Assembly (NCBI GenBank): GCA_035048495.1
Contig: CM068543.1
Span: 32,675,096 to 32,739,095, forward strand
Length of the DNA: 64,000 bases
Direction of reading: 5' to 3'
Origin: Euptelea pleiosperma
Lineage: Eukaryota; Streptophyta; Magnoliopsida; Ranunculales; Eupteleaceae
Below the pieces are notes generated by a model. It searched no databases. It was not told the origin of the DNA and worked only from the letters and a program-made list of their open reading frames with translations. Shown here piece by piece: positions 36,931-48,188 of the stretch. A program made the translations under genes and the position numbers. How positions within the stretch are numbered: the stretch's first letter is position 1; each line of letters begins with the position of its first letter.

Positions 36931-37316
36931 CCAAGAACAACTCAATGTGTGGTTGGATTATCCATCATGATTGATCGTCAAGTGGGCCCAGCACTAGGTG
37001 TAAAGAACTGGATGTAAGAGAAATGGGTGTAGCTCTAAAAAGACTCGTGTAACAATATCATAACAGTTTATCCTTATCATTCTCTCTTGTATCGGGGATT
37101 AGATAATCCAATTTCTTTAATTTCTAAAATGAGCACTTACTTAGGTGGTGTTTGGTAAAACGTTTTTTGAGACCTTAAGTCTTAAATCACTTATTTTTAG
37201 TGATTTCAAAAAATTCAGACCGTTACTAAAACTTTTTTTAAGTACTGAATTTCCCAAAATCATTGAAAATAAATGATTTTTGAAGTTTTGGAGTTCCAAC
37301 AAGAAATCTTGGGTTA

Positions 37317-37757
37317 GGGGGTGTTTGGATCGCCATTTTTAGACTTGAAAAAGTCTTTTTGTTTTTTTCCACAAAAGACTTTTTCCAAAATAATAGATTG
37401 TTTGTATAGCCATTTTTAAAAAAAGTATTTACTCTATAAAAATATATTTTTGAAGCCAAAAAGTCTTTTTATAAAAAATAACTGAAAGCTGTTTTTCAAG
37501 TAAAAAAGACTTTTTAAAATTTTGCTAGCTCAATGAACATAATAAACAAAGAAACAATTTATGATAGAAGTCCCTTTTCCAAAAAAAAATGAAGACATGA
37601 TATTGGTGGGCCCAACTAAAAGAAGATAAATACATTTTGCACTAATGATGATCCAAACAACCTTTTTAAGAAAAAACATATTTTCAAAAATATATTTTCA
37701 AAAAAGTCATTTTTCTAAAATAAATATATTTTGAAAAATGACGATCCAAACACCCCC
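37317..37757. mobile_element. PIF/Harbinger-type MITE, TTA target duplication
   Basis: A 441-bp element. Left end GGGGGTGTTTGGATCGCC and right end GACGATCCAAACACCCCC are inverted. The trinucleotide TTA is present at 37314-37316 and 37758-37760, as expected for Harbinger. The interior is AT-rich with repeated AAAAGTCTTTTT. A similar GGTGGTGTTTGGTAAAACG at 37145 after a TTA may be the end of an older relative. Confidence 0.85.
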
Positions 37758-37769
37758 TTAGCCTTTAAC

Positions 37770-38990
37770 ATCTACCAGCTTTTATACAAAATCAGTAAAA
37801 GCAAGAAAGTGATCAAACGGTTAGGATAATTGGACAAATGAGCACGTGGATGACCCACTTGGACAACATCAAGAAAGACAAATCAGAGAACTACCAACCT
37901 CCCTCTAAATTCGGCTAAGATACCTAGTTAGATATGAAGATACGACTTCGAATTCTGTACACCTGACGTTGGAAGCAACATTATGTGCTACGTGCCCCAG
38001 CCTTCCTCTTTGGCAAACGGCGTTTGCTGGAAACATAAATTATGTTTTGGTTCCTGATGTAACAAGGGCTTGTATACCTGAAAATTTTTGGCTTGCGGAA
38101 GCAACATTTATGTTACTCATGGCTGCCATCTGGACCGTACCCACTGACCATATGGATGGTTATCCCACCCCTTGGTAGATATTTATACCAAAAATCTGTT
38201 GGAAAAATTCGAGTTGAAAAACTTAAAAATATGACTAACGAGGTCACTTTGGGATCCACTTAATAATATGGTTAAATTATTTAATCAAGACCCTTTATAG
38301 GTAAATGAAAGATTGGCTACAAACTATCTTACTTGTCATGTGTACAAGTGAGTAAAGTTTGTAAAAAACGTTAGTCCCACATTGGAAAACAACAAGATTA
38401 GATTACAACTTATATATAGAAGTTGTTCCATAAAGACTTGTAAGCACGCAGAGAATTATGGGTGGGCTTGCGCGCACAAGGGGGCCCATGAGGAATAAAA
38501 AGATTTAGATCTTATGATCTGAAATTTCTTAAGCCTTAAGGCTATTGTGTATAACACAAGCCTCAATCCATTATACTTGCCAATTAACAATGAGTTTTTA
38601 TTTTGATTCATTTTTTTATTTTATTCTCATCTTTTATTCTTCGATTTTCTGTGAATATATCATACAGATAACAAAATCAGCTTGTTTGATGATTTTTAGC
38701 CATTGATTTTAATACTCAAACATAATAATTGAATCTAACGGCTAGAATCATGCGATCACTTGGCCAAGATGATAGTGTAAGTAGGAAAAATCGTGCTTCA
38801 TATCCTGTTACATCTTTTTCCTTTTTTTAACACTTCTGTCTAGAACTAACTAAGTCTTTAGGTAGCCTTGCCTTCCCCTTACATGTCACAACATGATAGG
38901 GGTTGAGGCATTCCCGTGGGGATGAAAACCGAGAAAATTTTTGAAGCCACGGAAATTTAGAAGCGCCATCATGCGCCAGGTACATCGCAA
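37770..38990. other. Intergenic, foldback remnants and an LTR-like promoter patch
   Basis: No gene seen. 38140-38260 is a foldback fragment. 38374-38418 contains GTCCCACATTG followed about 30 bases later by TATATATA. This resembles plant snRNA upstream elements but is also common in retrotransposon LTRs, and no snRNA follows. Confidence 0.4.
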
Positions 38991-38999
38991 ATAAAACTT

Positions 39000-39375
39000 A
39001 GATGACAGGGTCCTATCATCAAGGCAGTTGACAAGGCACAATATGAGCCACGTGGAACACTCTTAGAGGACCATGACCGTATGGATGTTTGGCCAATCAT
39101 TAGGTGGACCTACAAACCAAAAATCAGCCTGATTAGAGATTTCTAGGTGTAGGATTGGAATTGTTTTCATGGGTTGATTTTAACCGTGGGAAATTTGAGC
39201 ATTATTGACCATTATTTGAGGTACAAAGATCCAAAGGTTTGTAATCATAAATCAAGCTGATATTTTGTTTGTAGGTCCAAATAGGGATTGGAAAAACATC
39301 CATACGGTCAGAATCCTCTAAGAGCATGCCACGTGGCTCCTATTGCACCCGGTCATCGGCCTTGATGACAGGGCC
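39000..39375. mobile_element. Foldback MITE with two G-box arms, most complete copy
   Basis: Arms of about 130-180 bases are complementary: GAGCCACGTGG...CTCTTAGAGGA...CCGTATGGATGTTTGGCCAA...ATCAGCCTGAT on the left, with the reverse complement ending ...CCATACGGTCAG...CCACGTGGCTC on the right. Each arm carries CACGTG (39049-39054 and 39330-39335). Outer arms (CCTTGATGACAGGGCC-like) continue the palindrome. No protein. Confidence 0.75.
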
Positions 39376-39996
39376 TTCGCGGTTAGCCTGCCGCAACGTC
39401 ATTGCACCTACGCTTAGGTGTAACTGGCGCAGTATGATTGGGTGCGTGGCGCTGCTTCAAAAATTTTCTCATGAAAACCCGCCTTGACCGAGTTACTGAT
39501 CTCTTTAAAAAAAAACAGGCTTATCTATCAGAAAACATAAAAAAAAAAAAACAAGAAAGAAGTTCCATGCGCCGAGAAAGTGGAGGGTTTTTCTTCGGAA
39601 ATAGAAAAAAGAAAAAAGAAAAAGAAAAAATTAACGATTGCAGTGCACCGTTTGGTAAGGGTAGAGGGGCACGTGGGGCATTATGGTAACCAACGGCATG
39701 TGCACAGGACCCGGTCTCGGAAGAAACTGGATCAAAAAACTAAATTGAGAGAGAAACGTTAAAGATTGTGGGGTCACCCTTCCCCTAACCCTAAATGCTA
39801 TATTATGTCATCTCTTTGGAACGAACAAAATCTACTTTTCACCTTTTTGTTCTTACTCTACCAAAGAAGAGATATGCATCACCCTCTTCCACCATTATTC
39901 TGATTTCTCTTAATTTCAGCAAAAGATCAGAGAGAAAAGAGAAAGAGATCGATTATTCTATTACTTTACAATTTACCTAAGTTTAATTTGATTATT
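39376..39996. other. Intergenic, A-rich, no gene
   Basis: Purine-rich stretch (39505-39640) with GAAAAAAG runs. This is the 3' flank of the minus-strand gene ending at 39997. Confidence 0.4.
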
Positions 39997-40485
39997 TCAC
40001 TGACTCAAATGATGAACTAGAAGGGAAACAAGGCAAAGGCCAAGAGTTCCAGTAAGAAAAGTAATCCCGAGAGCACCACCTACTAAACCTGCAAGCTCTA
40101 AGGACTCTGCTAACCTTGCATCTCTTCTAAGCTTATGATCATACCCAGATGGATAGTACCACCCATCTTTGCCTCTGCCGCATCTCTTCAGTCTCTCCTT
40201 CATACCAACCTCCTTTATTCTCTCCCTTAGAACACACAAGTTTGCGTCCACTATGTTCGTCGACCTCCCTGTTAGATTAAGCAAAGAAAAATAAGAAATC
40301 ATCAGTTCCAACCTATCAACAATTATCTCAAACGTTAACCAACAAAAAAAAAAAAAAAAAAGGAGAAATGATGTTTAATTACCTTCATCTCTAAAATTTT
40401 GAGCTTTCACTGGTAAAGATCGTATAGCCTTGTTATTGGTGGATGGTATGGTTAGACCAGAGAAGGAAGCTAGAGAGGAGGCCAT
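39997..40485 (-). CDS. Plastid-targeted small membrane protein, paralogue 2 (2 exons)
   Basis: Exon 1 is 40485-40383 and exon 2 is 40268-39997, encoding 124 residues, the same length and intron position as the gene at 25303-26259. It starts MASSLASFSGLTIPSTNNKA (transit-peptide-like). Exon 2 shares NIVDANLCVLRERIKEVGMKER, GWYYPSGYDHKLRRDARLAESLELAGLVGG and a C-terminal hydrophobic helix. Exon 2 is far better conserved between the two copies than exon 1, which fits a cleaved transit peptide. The intron is short (114 bases). Both copies look functional. Role unknown to me. Confidence 0.82.
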
Positions 40486-41390
40486 GGTTGTTGTATATTT
40501 GTCTTCAGAACTTCAACAAATACAGTCACTAATACTCAGTAAATCAAATAAACAGAGAATTCTTTAGAACTGCCCCTCCTCTAATTATACGTACACTTAA
40601 TCAAACAATATGAGATGGGCTTTGTGGTGGGCTGCTCGTTTTTATCAACAGGCTTGGTTGATGACTGGCTTATATAGAAGGAGAGAAGGGTTTTATGTCA
40701 ACAGGCGCTGTGGTCGAGACTAAGAGATGACTTTTATAGGGAATTTAATTGGATGATTAAGTCTTAAAAAACAAAGTTTTAAGGGCCAGGCCAAATTAAA
40801 TAAGTCCGGATATAATTAAGAAATTAAACGTGGAAGATCTTAGAAGTTACGGTTCTACTTGTTTTACTAGGCCTGGGGCTACAATTTGCTTAAACAAATA
40901 TAAGGAGAATTTGGAGATGTGCTTGGAAACGAATCTTAATTATGTGATTTCATATAGAATTATAGTTGTTAATTGATGCTTTATCAACAAGTTGAAAAGA
41001 ACGATGGCATATATGTATGTGTCGTCGAATTCTGATATTAGATTGTCTTGCATATTTAACACAGGGGATTGGCCAATGCGCAATTTGTTTGTTTATATTG
41101 ACATGGCTAAAACATTCTGGATGTGGCAGGATTGAAGGATTAATTGTGTTAGAAATCGTAATACTATTAAATTTTGTAGCTCATCAGCTACAAAAACTAT
41201 AATTAATAATAAATAAATATAGGAAAATAATAGGTATTCTTTTTTTTGTTTATTATCATCATTTATTTAATGGAAAATTTTAATTTAAAAGAAAATTGAA
41301 GTTTAATATATTTATAAAAATAGATACAAGTTTCCAAAAGTTGTAAAAAAGATAGCGAAATATCCAGACGCCCTTTGAAATGATTTAAAA
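40486..41390. other. Upstream region of paralogue 2, no gene
   Basis: Probable promoter and 5' UTR of the gene ending at 40485, followed by AT-rich sequence without recognised features. Confidence 0.4.
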
Positions 41391-41394
41391 AAAA

Positions 41395-41642
41395 AATCAA
41401 CCCATTAAACTAGTTCCAATCCAATGCATAGAAATCACTGATCAGGCTGAAACCTTTGGATCTTTGTACTTCAAATAATGGCCAATCAACCCATGAAATG
41501 CATTTCAAAAAAAAAAAAATAATCAACTCATGAAAGTAGTTCCAATCCAACGCCTAGAAATCAATGATCAGGCTGATTTTTGGTTTGTAGGTTCACCTAG
41601 GGATTGGCCAAACAACCATACGGTCAGAGTCCTCTAAGAGAG
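41395..41642. mobile_element. Foldback MITE fragment, G-box family
   Basis: The right arm CTGATTTTTGGTTTGTAGG...GGGATTGGCCAAAC...GGTCAGAGTCCTCTAAGAG matches the element at 39000-39375. The left arm is degraded and an inner segment is duplicated (TAGTTCCAATCCAACGCCTAG twice). Confidence 0.6.
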
Positions 41643-41664
41643 TTCGTTGCCGGCATTGATCGGA

Positions 41665-41915
41665 GAAGATGGTACCCTTTCAATGGGTGTCCATTAGGAT
41701 TTATAGCCCATGCACGCAGACATCCTTTCAAATGGGGTTTGATCCTGATAGACGCCCTTTGAAAGGGCTTCTAGACCTGATAGAAGCCTTTTGAAAGGGT
41801 GTCTATTAGGTCCAGACGCAACCTGACAGACGCCCTTTAAAAGGGCTTCTATCATCTCAAGGATATTTTGGTATGTTTAATATTTTAGCGAGCGAACGCC
41901 CTTTGAAAGGGCGCT
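41665..41915. repeat. Cluster of GCCCTTTGAAAGGGC palindromes
   Basis: Short hairpin-forming motifs of the form GACGCCCTTTGAAAGGGCTTCT occur at about 41671, 41725, 41751, 41783, 41829 and 41895. Several are exact (7-base arms, 1-base centre). Spacers share CTGATAGA/CTATTAGGTCCAGACG-like phrases in both orientations. A single further half-copy (GACGCCCTTTGAAATG) is at 41367, on the other side of the foldback fragment. Confidence 0.8.
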
Positions 41916-41919
41916 AATT

Positions 41920-44900
41920 ATCTTTTCTATAATTTTTGAAATCTTTTTTCTATTTTTATAAATATATTAAACTTGATTTTTTTAATTTTTTCGTTTATTT
42001 AATTATCCTCATTCAAGAAAGGAAATATTCAAAATTATATTAGTTCGATCACGTGATTTAAGTGAATTGACCAATACAAGATGAAGTGTGATGATGGGAT
42101 CATGTCCCTTATATTATTATTATAATAATTTGTTCTAATCAATATATAAGTAGAATGAGACAGGCTTGGCCGTCCGGTGACGCACAATGTAGCTTCATGC
42201 ATTAAGCTCTCTCTAAATCACGACAAAGTCTTCTTTAATTAATAAACATTAAAGGATGTTAAATGAATATTTTTCTCATCTAGTAGTTGGTTGACACGTG
42301 CAAAAAAATTAAAGTTGGATAAAAAACGTGGATAATTAGTTAAATAAAAACGTTTAAATCAAAATATGAATGAAAGAATATGGTTGCATGAATCAAAAAA
42401 GTACCTGAGTGAGACTTCAATAAGAATCCGAAGAGCAGAAGTTTCGACCTCATAGAAAATAGCGTAAGACAAGCAGAGATGAAGCTAGCGTAATAGTGTG
42501 AATCAGAACGTAGAGAGAGAGATTACACAGAACCCTAACCAATCCAGTAAAAGAAATTTATAGAGAAAAAGAAAAATTAGTTCTAGAAGGAGAAGGAAAG
42601 TTTGGTTTCCAGTTTTCTGAATTATAGGGAAAAACGAAAGTCTCGTGGTAGTAAAAAAAGGGTATAACAATCACATAAAAATGAAAAAAGAGATTTAAGT
42701 CAAATCAAAAGTTTTTTTTTCTCATATCGGCACTTTTAAAGTCTTATCCTGAATTTTAGGGATATGCTCCCTAATATATTCCACTCTATTTAGGGCAATA
42801 TCCTTGCATGCTTCAAATATTTGTTAACTACCTAATCCACATCTATCTAAGCCTTCCCTTTGTCCTCTTAGATCCTTCGACACATTATTTTTATTATTAA
42901 CAAGCATTTAGATTTTTCATTAGCAAACCTAACCATTGGTCCAAAAATTGTCTCATATGACCATAAGCCTTATCCCAACAATATAAGATTGGCTAGCTAC
43001 AAGTGCAATCAGATGGGTTCATCCAGTTTCAAGAGAAAAAGGGTTTGGATGATTTCTAATAATTCAAATAATAATATTAAAGAATTTTTTTTTGGATTTT
43101 TATTAATTAAATGTATCGAACGGCTAATTAATTAGTACCTATAATGTTGATTTCTATTTTGGATCATCCCAACTATTTAATCAATGGCTATGACTTGGAC
43201 GGCTACAAAATTAATCAAGTTAGGATAATAGTCTGACTAACTTCGTCTATTTTTTTTTTGATAAACAAGACGTGTCTATCAATTGAGCATTATGTATTGA
43301 TGAGTTGGTGGATATATATGACATGCCCTGTTTCTATTCATTACTTACTTAGATTTATGGCTGATCAAGTCAACCACACTCTCTTTCTCTCTATAAATTT
43401 AATTATATAAACAGATTTGGTGGATATATATCTATATAACAAAACAGGGAAATCTTATCCTGTTTCATAAGATAAAGAGTGGTTGAGATCAAATCCATCC
43501 ATCTAATGTGGACGGTTAGATTTCCGCCACTCAATCCCCCTCATTTATTCGGTCACTCCCACTTATTTCAATCCATCTCTATAGTCTATTTATCATTTTA
43601 TTACGTGTATAACCTGTGCAAAACTCTGAAGAATAATCAATTAAAGGGTCCGATTCCTTCACCTTTGTCATAAAGCCCAATTCCAACCGCAAAAACACCA
43701 TGTGCGATCATTTCATTCCTTCAACTTTTGAGTTTATCATTCGAATCATGATTCTAGATTATAAATTCGTGTTCACTTTTATATGCATTTATTGCTAATT
43801 ATTGCAATCTTTGTAAATTAGGCAAGTTTGAGTATTGTTATGTATTCCAGAGGCATAGCATTTGAAAACTACTGGACTATGGTAACTATATTACTAAATT
43901 TATTAACTCCCTTTCGAAATGTACCAAAATTTTGAATTGAAACATATAAAACACGTACATAACGCATGCCGCATAATTGCCGTTTAACGAATTTTTGACT
44001 GAATTTTTTATTGGATTTTTGAAACCCAAAATATAGAATTTTGCCGTATTCCGAATTGCTCAGAAGGATCTATATAGAGAATATATGGTTAGGCTACAAT
44101 TGGGTTGGCTCCAAAATGGCAAAAAACGACGTTGAACCTAGAGGGGTCATGTGGGTAATAGGTAACAAACGGGCTCCCGTGCATAATGGATTTTTAGTTG
44201 CGTATTACAAACAGATACTCTCAAATAGGAACGTTTGATGCACTCACCATCACAGGAGTGTTCATTGTGGCCCTAATACAGGGTTCTTAATGGGTCAGGC
44301 TGGCCCTAATGGGCTTTTAGATTTGACCAGGCTGCATTATAGGACCTGAGGTCTGGCCTGGGCTTAATTTTAAAACCTGCTATGTAAATAAACTGAGCTT
44401 GGGCTTGGGCTTAACTTTTAACATAAATAAGCTTATCTCTGTTCCATATCTCATGGCCCAGCCCATTGCACCTATTCATAGGCAGTAGCTGAATTATTTA
44501 GGCTCGTCACAGACCAGGTTGGGCTTGATCCTTGCTACATATGTTCTAGGCTGGGCTTTGTTAAAGTTTGGCCTGGCCCATCAATACCCATGCATACATA
44601 GAGAAGAACCCACAAATTAAATCTCCTAGGTCAAAAAAATAAAAAATCTCCTAGGTCAAAAACTCAACTTGAATAGAGAATTATAGCATTCTGATCTATC
44701 ACACTTTTTTGTTGATCAAAAGATGTGGTCTAATTAATCCAAAAATGTAAATAAAGATAATCTGGTGCGAGATTAACTGAATGCTAATTTGACACGGTTT
44801 AGTAAAAATAAGTCAATTAAAAGAAAAAAAAAATGGATAATCGGGTGCTCTAACCATTATTCACAGAAACCAAAATGCTCCTGTTTATATTCAACATATA

Positions 44901-45135
44901 TTAGATATCAAAGGGATGTTTTGATAGGGGAAAAAAAAAAAAGAGGAAGAAAAGGTTGACGATTAATGGAGTCGGCCGATGGCCAAAGGGGTGAGCCTCA
45001 TTATAACAGCAGGGATTAAAAAAACATGTTTTTTCACTAGCCACGGGGAGGAGATGCTCATTCAAAGGAATACCTCGCATTGTACTTGGATGAGGGGTTC
45101 GGATCAAGAAAATTATAGATAAGGCTAGACTCTTA
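41920..45135. other. Long intergenic region, mostly unassigned
   Basis: No gene recognised. A Helitron-like 5' end is at 43431 (separate entry). 44285-44590 is a GGCC/GGGCTTGG-rich element remnant with TAATGGGTCAGGC and GCCTGGCCCATCA near its ends. The rest is AT-rich. Confidence 0.45.
43431..43680 (+). mobile_element. Helitron-type fragment (5' end)
   Basis: The segment begins TCTATATAACAAAACAGGGA after an A, the same 5' terminus as the units of the array at 56077-57528. It also shares the inner phrase GAGTGGTTGAGATCAAATCC and GACGGTTAGATTTC. No hairpin plus CTAG end was found, so the 3' end is unresolved. Confidence 0.55.
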
Positions 45136-46112
45136 GGCCGCGTTTGGTTCGGCGTTTTTCCGGGAAATGAAAACAAAAACCGGAAAAGTGCCATATTTTT
45201 TGTTTGGTTGGGGCTAAAAAGTGGGCCCCACGAGAAAACCACTTCTTCGAATCCCTTTTTTAAGGAAACTGACTTCCGCTATTCACAAGCGGAAGTCAAT
45301 TTTCCAAGTCGCGCTCTCTCCCTCCTCCTTCCTCTATGGTCGTGTTTTTTTTTTGTTTTACTATTGATTGGTCTACAAAATGCATAAAAACTACTTTGTG
45401 GTAGAAAAGGGAAAAAAAGGACGGATAATTCAATCATAACCACAGAAGTCCTGCACTACCGCAAAATATCAAAGAATATCGAACAAAACAATAAAAAACC
45501 AAACTCTCAAAATTTCAATTGGTATCTACCGATCAAAGCGATACATTCACATGCAAAAATATCCAACAAAAAATAATGTTGAACAACATCTCCATCGTGC
45601 CAATCTAATGCATTCAATGTTCATCAAATCCACGAAAAAGAACCCTATGAAAACTAGACCAATCTAAGGCATTCGATGGTCATCAAATATATAACCAAAG
45701 AAGAAGAAGAAGAAGTGGAAAGAGGTAGGTAAATGAGATACCATATTTCTCTTGTCGGGGAAGAATTCGGGTTCGTTATCAGGTTTAGAAGCAGCAGGAG
45801 CTTTGACTCGCTTTCCTATGCTGGAAGCTTTCATCGATTCTTTCGAAACTTGTTCTTCATGAGAAGATTTGCTTTCTTTCTCCTGGTTCGCCTTCCTCTT
45901 GAAAGAGGGAGAGAAAGAGATGGGGCATGCGGCGTGAACAGAACGTGGTCCTTCCCGGATTTGATGGGGAGAGAAAGTGAGAGAAATGGGTTTTTAGTTG
46001 AGTTCAACCAAACAACTAGAAATGGTTTTCAATGAAGTGGGTTTTCCAAGAAGTTGTAATTCCTGAAAAACTCACTTCCTGGAAAATCAACTCTAACGAA
46101 CCAAACACAGCC
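45136..46112. mobile_element. PIF/Harbinger-type element, 977 bp
   Basis: The ends are GGCCGCGTTTGGTTCGGCG and, on the right, AACGAACCAAACACAGCC (inverted). TTA is present at 45133-45135 and 46113-46115. A 100-codon reading frame (45733-46035) is serine/arginine/phenylalanine-rich and not a recognisable transposase. Confidence 0.78.
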
Positions 46113-46115
46113 TTA

Positions 46116-46471
46116 GGCTCCGTACCGTGATCAACAAAAAGTTTTACAGAAAAAGGATTTGTATGTCGGAAAGTGTTGATATAGAAAAAGTTTTATGACA
46201 TTTATATGCAAAAATCATTTCTAGAAAACTTATTCAGACAACCGCCTGGATAAGATTTTTGCATATAAGGCTCTGTATGGTTGTTCTGAATAAGTTTTCT
46301 AGAAATGATTTTTTACATATAAATGTCATAAAACCTTATTTTATCAACACTTTCTAACATACGAATCCCTTTTTCTTTTTCTGTAAGATTTTTTGTATTT
46401 TATATCAACACTTTCTGACATACAAGTCCATTTTCTCTCTGACTTTTTGTTGATCACCACCATTCAGAGCC
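46116..46471. mobile_element. Harbinger-type foldback MITE, abutting the previous element
   Basis: Left end GGCTCCGTACCGTGATCAAC, right end GTTGATCACCACCATTCAGAGCC. TTA is shared with the neighbour at 46113-46115 and repeated at 46472-46474. The two halves are near-complete reverse complements around about 46245-46290, so the element can fold over its whole length. It also contains an internal GGCTCTGTATGGTTG terminus-like sequence. Confidence 0.75.
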
Positions 46472-46474
46472 TTA

Positions 46475-47555
46475 ATTTAGAGAAATTTTCCTCTATTTGA
46501 ATCTCAAGTCGCAACAAGAAGAGTTGGCACAAGTAGCTGAAACGTAAAAGTCAGTGGGCTCCATGTTCTTCACCTTCCATAACCAAGCAGGAAACTTTGG
46601 ATTTTCAAGGTAACTCTTAGTGCTTCACCTTTTATTCCTTTATCCAAACACCCAATGAACTCGGTGACACCTCTCCAATATATTTTAGTGGAGGAAGGCC
46701 CCTCTCTGACAACATACTCATCAGTGGGTTAGTCCTCCTGGGTTGAAAATGTGAGCTGCTAATGAGGTGAGCCTGAATTTGGAGGTCAACATCAGTTGCT
46801 TTTCTTAGCTCAATAAGAAGAAAACACCTAAGATTACAGCAGGTAGAACCAGTGCTCTGGACCCACTTACATGCTCTTGCATTTCCCAATTCACTGTAAG
46901 AAGTTATAGGAGCTGAAGGTCGCATATGCATCCATTAAGGACTATAAGTGGGTGATGACAAGTCTACAACTTTTGGTTCCCACTTGAATTCAAGAAAATC
47001 TGAGACACTCAAAGCTTTGTTTTGCCAGTTATTTTTTTTTTCCCTCTTCCTTTCTCTAACAGAGTGCCAACACAGCAATGGCACCCTCCAAGGGTTGCGA
47101 ACACCAAGTGGGGTCTTAGAAATACAACATACACAGAATGGTCTCTTCATTTTTGAATGCTTGCTCGATATTTTTGTAAACATATCATATTTCGTACACG
47201 GGGATGGATTCCTTACTATAAATAAAGTTTTCAGATGATGTGAACTCATGACTGGCCGCATCTGAAACGCATAAGAGGCTGACCTTTCGTCTGAGGAAGG
47301 ATTTCCTGCTCGCAATCTGAGACAATGAAGGATGCATTCTTTATCATATTAAATGCAAAATCACAATACCTATCTCCTTCCAGTCATCTAAGTTTTCTTT
47401 CTCATCCCATAACCAAATGCAGGTGCTGACAATCATCTTTGCTTCTGGTATATATTAGGCCCAGTAATAATTTGCAAATTGCTCTTCATCAGTTCACCAG
47501 CACTCATCAAATGTTGCTCATCTTCGGTTACTTCAGGTGATAAAGTGGCAGCAGC
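46475..47555. other. 3' flank of the RINGv gene, unassigned
   Basis: Probably contains the 3' UTR of the minus-strand gene ending at 47556. Minus-strand reading frames of 99 and 126 codons (46632-47315) match no family I know. Confidence 0.4.
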
Positions 47556-48157
47556 TTACTGCACATGAATGAGATGTGGCTGAGGCTGCAGATGTGTCTG
47601 CTCATTTTCTTCTTCAGATGCATTAAGGGAGAAATCCTGGGGTTCCTACATGTCAAAAGAAAAAAAAAATGAGAAATAATGAATTTGAGTATTTTACCTG
47701 GTGGAGAAAGTCTGGAGAGAAAACAAGGGTCAATGAGTTACCTGTTGATGGTGCCGACGTTGGATAGCTGTCACTGCTCTTACCATTATATAGATTGGTA
47801 GAAGAATCCCACCGGTCCTCAACAGCAACAACTGTTGGATAAAATATGAGAAATAAACTCAAACTTCATTGTACAAGAGGCATTTCCTCAGTGTCCCATA
47901 AAAGAAAGGGTAAGCCAGCCAGCCTTACCATGAACAATGCGAACGAGTACTCCTCAGCTCCACTAATTATGATAGGCAGAGTATGGCGCAGGACTAGAAG
48001 AACCATGAACTGCAAATAAAAAATTAAGAAAATAATATAAAAGTTGTTCAGAATGATAGGATGGATCAAGTAAGCCATCATTCAGTTCAACTGAAGAGCA
48101 TAAAATTATACTTGGGGTCAAGCTAGTAATTGGATGGTATCCTCCACCAACCTACCC

Positions 48158-48188
<31 letters not shown>

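Noticed and set aside
38374..38418. snRNA-type upstream element (GTCCCACATTG) plus TATA
   Set aside because: No U-snRNA sequence follows, and this motif pair is common in retrotransposon LTRs.
45733..46035. 100-codon frame as a gene or transposase
   Set aside because: It lies inside the Harbinger-type element, has no DDE or Myb-like motif, and has biased composition.
46632..47315. Minus-strand frames of 99 and 126 codons as extra RINGv exons
   Set aside because: The RINGv frame ends with a clear stop at 47556 after a family-typical C-terminus; no splice sites link these frames to it.
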